Assembly (NCBI GenBank): GCA_022823185.1
Contig: JAJDXQ010000020.1
Span: 124,001-188,000, forward strand
Source: Caldilineaceae bacterium
GTDB taxonomy: Bacteria; Chloroflexota; Anaerolineae; Caldilineales; Caldilineaceae
Reading direction: 5' to 3'
Length of the DNA stretch: 64,000 bases
The notes beneath the pieces are model-generated. The model worked only from the letters and a program-made list of their open reading frames with translations, searched no databases and was not told the origin of the DNA. A program made the translations under genes and the position numbers. Below are positions 42,620 through 51,115 of this stretch, piece by piece (the stretch's first letter is position 1; the number at the start of each line of letters is the position of its first letter).

Positions 42620-44071
42620 ATGACGAAACTCTCCGACACTCTGACAGCCAGGCAAAGATGGCTCATTTTCGCCGCTATATGCAGCGGTATCTTCCTGGAC
42701 TCAAAAGAGGGCAGCATCGTCGTTGTCATACTCCCCGCCCTGGTTCGCGAGCTTCATGTCGACTTCACGCTTATCCAGTGGGTCGTTCTTTCCTTTACGT
42801 TAACCAAGACAGCGATTATCCTCAGCGTAGGAAGACTGGGCGACATGATCGGCAAGAGGCCCGTCTTCCTTGGCGGCACAATTGCTTTTCTGGTCGGTTC
42901 CGTTCTCTCTGGTTTGGCGCCAAACATTGAGCTTCTCCTCCTTTTCCGCGTAATCCAGGCAATTGGCGGAGCGTTCGCCACCGCCCTCAGCATGGGCATT
43001 GTGACCGAAATCTTTCCTGCTTCGGAACGAGGCAAAGCTCTGGGCCTGTTCAGCTTCGCCGTCTCAATTGGCGGCGTCGCCGGCCCTTTTCTGGGCGGAT
43101 TGCTGCTGGAATTCCTCTCCTGGCGCTGGATCTTCTTTATCGGCTTCCCCTTCAGTTTTGTCAGTTTTTTCCTGGCATGGCGTTACATGCCCAGCGCCAA
43201 CCCCGGCGGCAGCCAACGCTTTGACTGGACCGGATCGCTTCTCCTGGCCGCCTTTCTATTGACTTTCATACTCTTTCTGACGTTCGGTCCCCGTTTTGGA
43301 TACCGCTCTGCCGCCATGTTGGTCCTGTTTGCCGTCTCACTGGTTTGCCTGGCCCTGTTCATTAACACAGAACGTCGCGTGAAGGATCCCCTCCTCGATC
43401 TGTCGATATTTCGAAATGTGCAGTTCAGCCTCAACCTCTCGATGCGCTTCGTCAGCTTTATCGTGATCGGGGGTGTCTACCTTCTGCTTCCCTTCTATCT
43501 GACGAACCTGCTTCAGTTGGAGCCCGTGGCCGTGGGCCTCCTCTTGACAACATCCTGGATCTCCTTTGGGGTCGCCTCCCCGTTCGCAGGCACTCTGTCC
43601 GACCGTTACGGATACCGCCGCATCGCCGGCGCCGGGCTCGTTCTCATGGCATACGGCTGTTACACGGTAAGCACGCTCAGCCTCGAAACGACGATTCTCG
43701 GCTATATCTTGCGAGTGGCCACCCTGGGTCTGGGCATGGGACTGTTTCAATCGCCAAACAATAGCGCGGTAATGGGCTCTGTTCCCCGCGAACGTCTTGG
43801 GGTCGTGAGCGGCATTAACGTAATCGGCCGCACGCTTGGCCGCACTTCCGGCATCGCGGCCCTGGGCGCGCTCTGGGCAAGCCGCGTGGCCGCGCATGCC
43901 GGACCGGATTTCATGGGAAGCGTCACCGAAGCTGCCGCGGCGGCACAGATCGCATCGCTGCGCGATGTTTCCATTACCGCGCTCGCGATTGTCGCCGTCG
44001 CCCTGATCCTGAGCGCATGGGGTATCCTGGAAGCCCGGGCGCCGCTTCGAAGCCTAATGGGTGGAACCTGA
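42620..44071 (+). CDS. MFS transporter, DHA2 type (second tandem paralogue)
   Basis: This 483-residue protein has about 14 helices. Motif A reads GRLGDMIGKRPVFLGG, and there is a second loop GTLSDRYGYRRIAGAG. A distinctive QSPNNSAVMGSVPRERLGVVSG block matches the third copy closely. The start is ATG 42620. It is clearly the sister of the gene at 44292-45743, with conservation along the whole length. Expected role is proton-driven export of drug-like molecules or metabolites. Confidence 0.91.
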   Translation: MTKLSDTLTARQRWLIFAAICSGIFLDSKEGSIVVVILPALVRELHVDFTLIQWVVLSFTLTKTAIILSVGRLGDMIGKRPVFLGGTIAFLVGSVLSGLAPNIELLLLFRVIQAIGGAFATALSMGIVTEIFPASERGKALGLFSFAVSIGGVAGPFLGGLLLEFLSWRWIFFIGFPFSFVSFFLAWRYMPSANPGGSQRFDWTGSLLLAAFLLTFILFLTFGPRFGYRSAAMLVLFAVSLVCLALFINTERRVKDPLLDLSIFRNVQFSLNLSMRFVSFIVIGGVYLLLPFYLTNLLQLEPVAVGLLLTTSWISFGVASPFAGTLSDRYGYRRIAGAGLVLMAYGCYTVSTLSLETTILGYILRVATLGLGMGLFQSPNNSAVMGSVPRERLGVVSGINVIGRTLGRTSGIAALGALWASRVAAHAGPDFMGSVTEAAAAAQIASLRDVSITALAIVAVALILSAWGILEARAPLRSLMGGT

Positions 44072-44291
44072 TCGACCCTCGCGCCGGCAACACTTTTGGT
44101 CATCCATGATAACCCGAAATCCTAGCCTGGACTTCCGTTGGACAGTTCCGTTTCCTGCCGCAAAAGCATGGCCGACGAATGCGGCGAATAGCGCACGAGG
44201 GCCGCGCGTTTCAACGGACCGTCCGAACTGATGCCGCGTGTTCCAAGCATGCACTCTTAATCCATCCGGACTGGTGTGATTTCCCCTCGCC

Positions 44292-45743
44292 ATGACTAAG
44301 GCAACTGAGCAACTCTTCGTGGAGCGCAAGTGGCACATCTTCGCCGCGCTCGGCTCAGGCATCTTTCTCGCCTCGTTTGACGGCGGCGCCGTCAGGGTTG
44401 TGCTGCCGGCGCTTGTAACCGAATTCGATGTCGACTTCGCGCTCATCCAGTGGGTCGTGCTCTCTTTCTCTCTCACCCAAACAGCGATTATGCTGGGCGT
44501 GGGGAGGCTGGGCGATATGGTGGGGAAAAAGCCCATCTTTCTCAGCGGCACCATCGCATTCGCCATCGGTTCCGTCCTCGCGGGGCTTGCGCCCAACATT
44601 GAACTGCTGCTGTTCTTCCGGGTCCTTCAGGCCGTCGGCGGAGCGTTCGCAACCGCCCTGAGCATGGGAATCGTGACCGAATCATTCCCGGCATCGGAGC
44701 GCGGTAAAGCGCTCGGTCTCTTCAGCGCCACAGTTTCTGTCGGAGGCATCGCCGGCCCTCTTTTGGGGGGCGCTCTCCTCGAATTCCTTTCGTGGCGCTG
44801 GATCTTCTTCGTCGGCCCCCCTGTCGGGGCGGTCAGCTTCATTCTGGCCTGGCGCTATCTGCCGAACACCAGCCCCGGAGGCAGACAGCGCTTTGACTGG
44901 ACCGGTTTCTCGACCTTCTTCTCTTTTCTTCTGGCGCTGATGCTGTTTCTCACCGTCGGAGAGCGCAATGGCTTTCGGTCCCCTCCAATGCTTGGCCTGC
45001 TGGCCCTCTCCCTGATCGCCCTCGCGCTCTTCATTCGCGCCGAGTATCGAGTAAAGGAGCCGCTCCTCGACCTCTCTCTTTTTGGCAACACGCTCTTCAG
45101 CCTGAATCTGTCGATGCGGCTAATCAGTTTCATCGTTTCCGGGGGCATCACGCTTCTCTTCCCTTTTTATCTGAGCAATCTCCTCCAGTTGGATCCCACA
45201 GTCGTGGGACTGCTGCTGACGACCACGATGATCTTTTTCGGCCTGTCTTCCCCAATTTCGGGCATCTTCTCAGACCGTTTCGGATACCGTCTGATCGCCA
45301 CCGCTGGATTGGTGATGCTTGCATTCGGCTGCTACACTATCAGCACGCTCACCGCCGAAACGTCCGTTTTGGGCTATATTCTGCGGGTGCTGCCTTTGGG
45401 GCTGGGCATGGGCATCTTTCAGTCGCCCAACAACAGCGCGGTGATGGGTTCGGTGCCCAGGGAACGGTTGGGCGTCGTAAGCGGCGTCAATGTGATCGGG
45501 CGGACGCTGGGAAATACCGCCGGTGTCGCTGCCCTGGGCGCGTTGTGGGCCAGTCGCGTCCTGGTCTACGCCGGGCCGGACTTCACAGGCGACGTGACCG
45601 AGGCAGCCGCCGCGGCGCAGACAGGCGCGCTGCGGGATGTCGCGTTCGCCGCGATGGCTTTCGTTGCGCTGGCTCTCGCAATGAGTGCCTGGGGACTGCT
45701 GCGGGGGCCCGCGGTCCTGCACCTGCGCAGACGCCGCCAATGA
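44292..45743 (+). CDS. MFS transporter, DHA2 type (third tandem paralogue)
   Basis: This 483-residue protein has motif A as GRLGDMVGKKPIFLSG, a second loop GIFSDRFGYRLIATAG and the QSPNNSAVMGSVPRERLGVVSG block shared with copy two. The ATG at 44292 follows a short spacer of about 220 bases from copy two. Three similar genes in the same orientation suggest repeated tandem duplication. The single-residue changes in the membrane helices may have shifted substrate range; this is an inference. Confidence 0.91.
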   Translation: MTKATEQLFVERKWHIFAALGSGIFLASFDGGAVRVVLPALVTEFDVDFALIQWVVLSFSLTQTAIMLGVGRLGDMVGKKPIFLSGTIAFAIGSVLAGLAPNIELLLFFRVLQAVGGAFATALSMGIVTESFPASERGKALGLFSATVSVGGIAGPLLGGALLEFLSWRWIFFVGPPVGAVSFILAWRYLPNTSPGGRQRFDWTGFSTFFSFLLALMLFLTVGERNGFRSPPMLGLLALSLIALALFIRAEYRVKEPLLDLSLFGNTLFSLNLSMRLISFIVSGGITLLFPFYLSNLLQLDPTVVGLLLTTTMIFFGLSSPISGIFSDRFGYRLIATAGLVMLAFGCYTISTLTAETSVLGYILRVLPLGLGMGIFQSPNNSAVMGSVPRERLGVVSGVNVIGRTLGNTAGVAALGALWASRVLVYAGPDFTGDVTEAAAAAQTGALRDVAFAAMAFVALALAMSAWGLLRGPAVLHLRRRRQ

Positions 45744-45808
45744 CAGGCTACTGCCTACACCAGAGACAGCGCCCTAGGTAGATAGCGGATTCAGAGACTC
45801 GGTAGAGG

Positions 45809-46708
45809 ATGATGATGAACATTCGTTTTGGATATCGAGACGTTGCCTACCCCGGAGACTTTCTGGGCGCGCTCCGGGACAGCCAGCCCCTGTTGCCCGA
45901 CATGCATGCGCTGCACACTCGGATGGCCGAAGACGGCTATCTCTTGCTGCGCGGACTGATTGACCGCCAAAAGGTGCAGCAGGCCCGTGCCACCATTCTT
46001 CACTATATGCACGAACAGAACGTGCTGACCCCGGATGCGCCTGTACTCGAAGGGGTGATGCCCAAGGGCGGCCGCGGCGCAAAAATGCGGCGGATCGCCT
46101 ACCACGACGACGTCCTTGCCGTCATTCAGGCCACCGAACTATTCGACTTCTTCGCCGCCTACTTTGGCGAGCCCGCCCGCACCTTCGACTACAAGTGGCT
46201 GCGGGCCGTGGGCAACGAGCAATACACCGGCGCCCACTATGACTTTGTCTACATGGGCCGGGGATCGGCAAAGCTTCACACAGTCTGGATTCCTCTCGGA
46301 GACATTTCTGTCGATCACGGTACCTTGGCTATATGCCGGGGTTCCCACAATCTGCCCAGCTTCTCGCGCATCCGCGACACCTACGGGCGCATGGACGTGG
46401 ACCGCGACGGCATCGACGGCTGGTTCACAAAAGACCCCATGGAGATCGTCGAGAAGTTCGGCGGCGAGTGGCTCACGGGGGAATTCCTCATGGGAGACGC
46501 AGTTCTCTTTGGCATGCACACCATGCACGCCTCGACCACCAATCTGACCAATCGCTTCCGCCTGAGCTGTGATGTGCGTTACCAGCCGGCCAGCGAGCCG
46601 GCAGACCATCGCTGGGTGGATGGCGGTCCAGGCCATACCGTCCACGGGGTCAAGGATCTGATCCCAATGGAGAAGGCGCGCGCCCAGTGGGGGCTGCCAG
46701 TTGACTGA
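45809..46708 (+). CDS. Phytanoyl-CoA dioxygenase (PhyH) family protein
   Basis: This 299-residue protein has the iron triad H143 and D145 in GAHYDFVYM, and H240 in HTMHASTTNLTNRFR, with R249/R251 near the 2-oxoglutarate site. The start lies in three consecutive ATGs at 45809-45817, with the ribosome site GGTAGAGG immediately before, so the true start is most likely the second or third. It is followed after about 95 bases by an amidohydrolase. It shares little identity with the PhyH at 27063-27923, so the two likely act on different compounds. Confidence 0.9.
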   Translation: MMMNIRFGYRDVAYPGDFLGALRDSQPLLPDMHALHTRMAEDGYLLLRGLIDRQKVQQARATILHYMHEQNVLTPDAPVLEGVMPKGGRGAKMRRIAYHDDVLAVIQATELFDFFAAYFGEPARTFDYKWLRAVGNEQYTGAHYDFVYMGRGSAKLHTVWIPLGDISVDHGTLAICRGSHNLPSFSRIRDTYGRMDVDRDGIDGWFTKDPMEIVEKFGGEWLTGEFLMGDAVLFGMHTMHASTTNLTNRFRLSCDVRYQPASEPADHRWVDGGPGHTVHGVKDLIPMEKARAQWGLPVD

Positions 46709-46802
46709 GCGGGCATTCGCGTTTAACAAATTGCCCGCGCCCTGGAATTCGAGTAGGATAGTCGCTATACGTTCCTGAACCCGTACCTGACCAGAATGCC
46801 CA

Positions 46803-47825
46803 ATGCCTGACCCAACACGAATCGACTGCGACATCCACAACGAAATTCCGAATCTGGAGACACTGTACCCCTACTTGCCGGATCACTGGCTGGACTACTG
46901 CCGCGAGTCGGCTTTCAACGGCCCGGACGCGGCCGACTATCCCGAATCCGTTCCGACCACGGCCCGCGAAGGAAGCAGCGCCAAGCCGGACCTTGCAGAA
47001 GTGCAGAACTGCGCAATGCAAGACGTGGAAATCGGCATTCTGAACTGTGCCTATCGCGTTCAAAGCGTGCGCAACGAGGATCTGGCCGCCTCTCTGGCCA
47101 CGGCGGTAAACCAGTGGCAAGTGGAACACTGGCTCGAAAAGGAGCCCCGATTGCGGGCATCCATCGTCGTGCCAAGCCACAATCCCGCGCTCGCGGCAAA
47201 GGAAATCGAGAGATGGGGCGACCACCCCGGCTTCGTGCAGGTGATCCTGCCTGTACGCGCCGAAGCGCCCTATGGGAATCGCCGCTACGACCCGATCTAC
47301 TCCGCCGCCGTGAAGCGCGGCCTCGCCATCGGCATCCATTACGGCGGCGCGCCCGGCCATCCCCCAACGCCCACCGGCTGGCCTTCCTACTTCATCGAAG
47401 ATTACGCTGGTATGGCGCAAATCTTTCAATCCCAGGTGATCAGCCTGGTCTGCGAAGGCGCGTTCGAACGTTTTCCCGCCCTACGGGTCGCGCTCATCGA
47501 AGGGGGCTTCACCTGGCTGCCGTCGCTGATGTGGCGGATCGACAAGGAATGGAAGGGGCTGCGCCACAACACGCCTTATGTCCGCCGCCCTCCCTCCGAA
47601 TACATGCGCGCGCATCTTCGCCTTACCATCCAGCCCCTGGACGCGCCGCCCAATCCCCTGCATCTGGCGCAAATCCTGGACCAGTGCGGCGCCGAAGACC
47701 TGCTCCTTTACGCCAGCGACTATCCCCATTGCCACGACGACCAGGACATCCTCCTGGACCTGCTGACCGCGGACCAGAGAGAAAAGATCTGCAGCGCCAA
47801 CGCGCGCGCATTTTACAGGCTGTGA
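46803..47825 (+). CDS. Amidohydrolase 2 family protein (ACMSD-like), paralogue 1
   Basis: This 340-residue protein has IDCDIHNEIP near the N-terminus, where the usual DxHxH is reduced to D-x-H-N. It also has the mid-barrel AIGIHYGGAPGH, the loop FEDYAGMAQIFQSQVISLVCEGAF (given here as QIFQSQVISLVCEGAF) and the C-terminal aspartate in LLYASDYPHCHDD. Members of this family are hydrolases or decarboxylases of aromatic and heteroaromatic acids. It is clearly a paralogue of the next gene, with blocks such as QSQVISLVCEGAFERFPALR matching. A missing second histidine in the first motif is typical of the amidohydrolase 2 decarboxylase branch. Confidence 0.88.
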   Translation: MPDPTRIDCDIHNEIPNLETLYPYLPDHWLDYCRESAFNGPDAADYPESVPTTAREGSSAKPDLAEVQNCAMQDVEIGILNCAYRVQSVRNEDLAASLATAVNQWQVEHWLEKEPRLRASIVVPSHNPALAAKEIERWGDHPGFVQVILPVRAEAPYGNRRYDPIYSAAVKRGLAIGIHYGGAPGHPPTPTGWPSYFIEDYAGMAQIFQSQVISLVCEGAFERFPALRVALIEGGFTWLPSLMWRIDKEWKGLRHNTPYVRRPPSEYMRAHLRLTIQPLDAPPNPLHLAQILDQCGAEDLLLYASDYPHCHDDQDILLDLLTADQREKICSANARAFYRL

Positions 47826-47906
47826 AATACCATTCATGGCGACGAGACGCTACCCGATCCCAGCCCCAGGCTTCCTTTCACCGATTGACAGAATAGGAGG
47901 ACAACC

Positions 47907-49082
47907 GTGACTGCCCAATTCGGCTCGACCGCCAGCGTGGAAAGCGGCCCGGTAACGAAAGACCAGACAAATGGTCATGGCGCCAACAGTCCCGTATCGT
48001 CCGTTCAACAGGCTCCCCGCTACCGGGCGCCGCTGGACACGGCCATCATCGACACGGATATCCATATCTACTTCCCGACGCAGGACGCGCTGCGCAGCTA
48101 CCTGGACGAGAGCTGGCAGGACTATCACCGAACTTTCGGACAGCGGGGGTTTGACGGTTCGCACTATCCGCGGGCAATGCCCAATGCGGCCCGCCATGAC
48201 GCCTGGCCCGACGACGGAACGCCGCCCGGCTCCAACCTGCCTCTGCTGCAAAAGCAGCTCCTGGACGAGTGGAATATCGAGGTCGGCGTGCTCAACCCGC
48301 TGGTCGGCGCCGGCGAACAGCGCAACCTGGCCTTTGGCGCCGCCTTCGCCCGCGCGACCAATGAATGGCAGGTGGCCGAGTGGCTCGACCCCGAACCGCG
48401 CCTGCGCGCTTCGATCATCGTTCCCTGGGAGGACGGCGAACTGTCCGCCGCCGAGATTGACAGGTGGGGCAGCCATCCGGGATTCGTCCACGCTCTGTTG
48501 ATCGCCCGGACCAAGGAGCCCCTGGGAAGGCGCAAATACTGGCCCATGTATGAAGCCGCTTGCCGCCATGACATTCCGATCGCCATCCATTTCGGCGGCG
48601 CGGCCGGCGTGCCGATCACAGGGTCGGGCTATCCGAACCATTACATCGAAGATCACGGCGGCATGCCCCAAACCTTCCAGGCACAGGTAATCAGCCTGAT
48701 TTTTGAGGGTGTCTTACAGCAGTTTCCCACGCTCAAATTCGTGTTGATTGAAGGAGGATTCGCCTGGATCCCGCCGATGCTCTGGCGGATGGACAGCGCC
48801 TGGCGCAAACTGGGCAGCGAAGTGCCCCATGTCACCGAACCGCCCTCGCAGCTTTTCCGCCGCCATTTCTGGGTCAGCACGCAACCAATGGAGGAGCCAT
48901 TCAAGCCGGATCAGTTCCGGCAACTGCTGGGCCAGCTCGATCTGGACGACCGCCTGCTATTTGCCACCGACTACCCCCACTGGGACTTTGACGCCCCCGA
49001 TCGCGCCTTCCCCGTGCCCCTGGACAAGGAACGCCGCCGTAAGTTCATGGCGGAGAACGCCCGCGCCCTGTACAAGCTTTAG
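47907..49082 (+). CDS. Amidohydrolase 2 family protein (ACMSD-like), paralogue 2
   Basis: From GTG 47907, after a strong AGGAGG, the protein has 391 residues. The metal motif reads IIDTDIHIYF (D-x-H-x, again without the second histidine). The mid-barrel AIHFGGAAGVP and the C-terminal LLFATDYPHWDFD complete the active site. It has about 40 extra N-terminal residues compared with its neighbour. Gene order, PhyH, amidohydrolase, amidohydrolase, Rieske, suggests a catabolic set acting on a hydroxylated or aromatic compound. Its stop is nine bases before the Rieske start. Confidence 0.9.
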   Translation: MTAQFGSTASVESGPVTKDQTNGHGANSPVSSVQQAPRYRAPLDTAIIDTDIHIYFPTQDALRSYLDESWQDYHRTFGQRGFDGSHYPRAMPNAARHDAWPDDGTPPGSNLPLLQKQLLDEWNIEVGVLNPLVGAGEQRNLAFGAAFARATNEWQVAEWLDPEPRLRASIIVPWEDGELSAAEIDRWGSHPGFVHALLIARTKEPLGRRKYWPMYEAACRHDIPIAIHFGGAAGVPITGSGYPNHYIEDHGGMPQTFQAQVISLIFEGVLQQFPTLKFVLIEGGFAWIPPMLWRMDSAWRKLGSEVPHVTEPPSQLFRRHFWVSTQPMEEPFKPDQFRQLLGQLDLDDRLLFATDYPHWDFDAPDRAFPVPLDKERRRKFMAENARALYKL

Positions 49083-49091
49083 AGACGAGCA

Positions 49092-49526
49092 ATGGCAAAA
49101 CACATCGTCGCCACAGTTGACGAAATCCCGCCGGGGGAGCGCAAGGTCGTAGAGGTGGGAGGGCGCTCCATCGGCGTTTTCAACATTAAGGGCGAATTCT
49201 ATGCCCTGCGCAACATCTGCCCGCACCAGGGCGGCCCTCTCTGTGAAGGCCGGCTGACCGGATTCGTGATGGCCGACAAGCCCGGCGGCGAATACAGGTA
49301 TGAGAGGCGAGGCGAAATCTTGCGTTGCCCGTGGCATGGCTGGGAGTACGACGTTACCACCGGCCAATCCTGGGTTGATCCGGCTTCCGTGCGTACCCGC
49401 AGCTACGATGTTGAAATCGCAACGGCAGAAGACCTTCCTTCAACCTATCAGCCGGGCCCCTACACTGCAGAAACCTTCGAAGTCTCGGTCGACCAGGAGT
49501 ACGTCATCGTCGAACTGCCCGGCTGA
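49092..49526 (+). CDS. Rieske [2Fe-2S] ferredoxin-type protein
   Basis: This 144-residue protein carries one Rieske cluster, C43-x-H45 in CPHQGGPLC and C79-x2-H82 in RCPWHGWEYD. It has no membrane anchor and no catalytic domain, so it is a soluble electron carrier. It follows two amidohydrolases by nine bases. A Rieske oxygenase alpha subunit and a reductase are not in the window, so its partner is unknown. It may serve a distal oxygenase, or directly supply electrons in an unusual way. Confidence 0.93.
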   Translation: MAKHIVATVDEIPPGERKVVEVGGRSIGVFNIKGEFYALRNICPHQGGPLCEGRLTGFVMADKPGGEYRYERRGEILRCPWHGWEYDVTTGQSWVDPASVRTRSYDVEIATAEDLPSTYQPGPYTAETFEVSVDQEYVIVELPG

Positions 49527-49628
49527 CGGGTGCGACGGCAACGCTTCCCGGCCCCGTAATTCACTCAGCGCGCAGGAAATCCAGGAGAGTCATCACGGCT
49601 ATCCACGAGCCACCGGAGATCCCTCCCC

Positions 49629-51026
49629 ATGAACAGGAATGAAACGTCCGCCTTCAGCCCGGAACTTGAAACCTATCTGCAGGAAGCCGAGCCGAGCCAG
49701 CTCAAGGAGCTGAGCGAATGGCTGCGCATTCCCAGCGTCAGCACCCTTCCGGAGCACAAGGAGGACGTGGAACGGGCCGCGGCCTGGCTGGCGCAAAAGA
49801 TGACCTCAATCGGTCTCGACAACGTTCAAATCATCCCCACCGGCGGCCATCCGATCGTCTATGCAGACTGGCTCCACGCGGGAACCGGCGCCCCGACCGT
49901 CCTGGTCTACGGGCATTACGATGTCCAACCTGTCGACCCGCTGGAGATGTGGACGTCGCCGCCCTTTGAACCGGCCGTGCGCGGTGACGACCTGTTTGCC
50001 CGCGGCGCGTCCGACGACAAGGGGCAGCTGCTCGCGCACGTGGCTGCGGTCGAGGCCCTCCTGGCAACCTCGGGGAACTTGCCTGTCAACGTAAAGTTCC
50101 TTGTCGAAGGCGAGGAGGAAGTTGGCAGCGGGGCGCTGACAGCCTTTGTGCCGGCAGAAACCGGGAAACTTGCGGCCGATGTCTGTGTCATTTCCGACAC
50201 GCACATTCTTTCGCCCGAGCAGCCGCTGATCATCTACGGGCTGCGGGGCGTCTGGGCCGGTGAAGTGACGGTGCGAGGCCCTTCGCAGGACCTTCACAGC
50301 GGCATGTTCGGCGGCGCGGTGCATAACCCGAATCAGGCCATGTGCGCGCTGCTGGCGCGGCTTCATGACGACGCTGGGCGGGTGGCGGTTCCCGGATTCT
50401 ACGATGATGTCCAATCGCTGTCGTCGCAGGAACGCGAAGCCCTGGCACAGGTTCCCTACGGTGATGAACAGCTGCTGCGGGAAAGCGGCGCGCCTGCGGT
50501 CTGGGGGGAACAGGGCTATACGGTTACGGAGCGAATTGGGGCCCGCCCAACCCTGGAGATAAACGGCATGTGGGGCGGCTTCGTCGGCGAAGGCTTCAAG
50601 ACTGTGATCCCCGCCGAGGCGCACGCCAAAGTAAGCTGCCGGCTGGTTCCCGAGCAGCCATCCTCTGCCATCGGGCCGATGATCGAAAGATACCTTCAGC
50701 AAATCGCGCCGGATACGGTTGAAGTAGAGGTGCGCACGCTCCAACATGCGCCCGCCACCGTTGTTCCGCTTGATGTGCCCGAGATGCAGGCCGGGGCCCG
50801 CGCCTATGCCCGGATCTTCGGCGTGAACCCGGTCTTCAGCCGCGAAGGCGGCTCCATCCCGATTGCCACGATTGTTCAGGAATCGCTGAACGTGCCTATC
50901 CTGTTTATGGGATTCGGCCTGCCCGATGACAATCTGCACGCGCCGAACGAGAAACTGCATCTGCCGAACTTCTATCGTGGCATTCGCGTTGGCATTGCGT
51001 TGATGGAAGAGCTCGTTTCGTCTTGA
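49629..51026 (+). CDS. M20 family metallopeptidase / dipeptidase
   Basis: This 465-residue protein has the M20 metal-ligand segments GHYDVQPVDP, GASDDKGQLLAHVAA and VEGEEEVGSG, followed by the dimerisation domain and a late zinc histidine region (PNEKLHLPNFYRG). It belongs to the CNDP/dipeptidase branch and cuts dipeptides or hydrolyses N-acyl/carbamoyl amino acids. It starts at ATG 49629 behind CGGAGATCCC. The same-strand position after the Rieske gene suggests a shared transcript, although the 100-base gap could hold its own promoter. Confidence 0.9.
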   Translation: MNRNETSAFSPELETYLQEAEPSQLKELSEWLRIPSVSTLPEHKEDVERAAAWLAQKMTSIGLDNVQIIPTGGHPIVYADWLHAGTGAPTVLVYGHYDVQPVDPLEMWTSPPFEPAVRGDDLFARGASDDKGQLLAHVAAVEALLATSGNLPVNVKFLVEGEEEVGSGALTAFVPAETGKLAADVCVISDTHILSPEQPLIIYGLRGVWAGEVTVRGPSQDLHSGMFGGAVHNPNQAMCALLARLHDDAGRVAVPGFYDDVQSLSSQEREALAQVPYGDEQLLRESGAPAVWGEQGYTVTERIGARPTLEINGMWGGFVGEGFKTVIPAEAHAKVSCRLVPEQPSSAIGPMIERYLQQIAPDTVEVEVRTLQHAPATVVPLDVPEMQAGARAYARIFGVNPVFSREGGSIPIATIVQESLNVPILFMGFGLPDDNLHAPNEKLHLPNFYRGIRVGIALMEELVSS

Positions 51027-51051
51027 CTTCAGCCAGGAAAAGGTGCAGAAT
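51023..51051 (+). promoter_or_regulatory. Candidate promoter for the LysM glycosidase gene
   Basis: TTGACT (51023-51028) and CAGAAT (51046-51051) are 17 bases apart; the -10 is weak. A TTGACA also occurs at 51082 but has no -10 at the right distance. Confidence 0.35.
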
Positions 51052-51115
51052 AATTAGTCTGACACAGTTTACTCTTCCTTCTTGACAAAAGACGGACTTG
51101 AATAAGGAGTTTCAT

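Noticed and set aside
46709..46738. GC hairpin after the second PhyH gene as a terminator
   Set aside because: The stem is seven base pairs but has a 16-base loop and no T run.
51082..51110. TTGACA before the LysM glycosidase as a promoter
   Set aside because: No -10 hexamer at 16-19 bases; the position overlaps the ribosome binding site.
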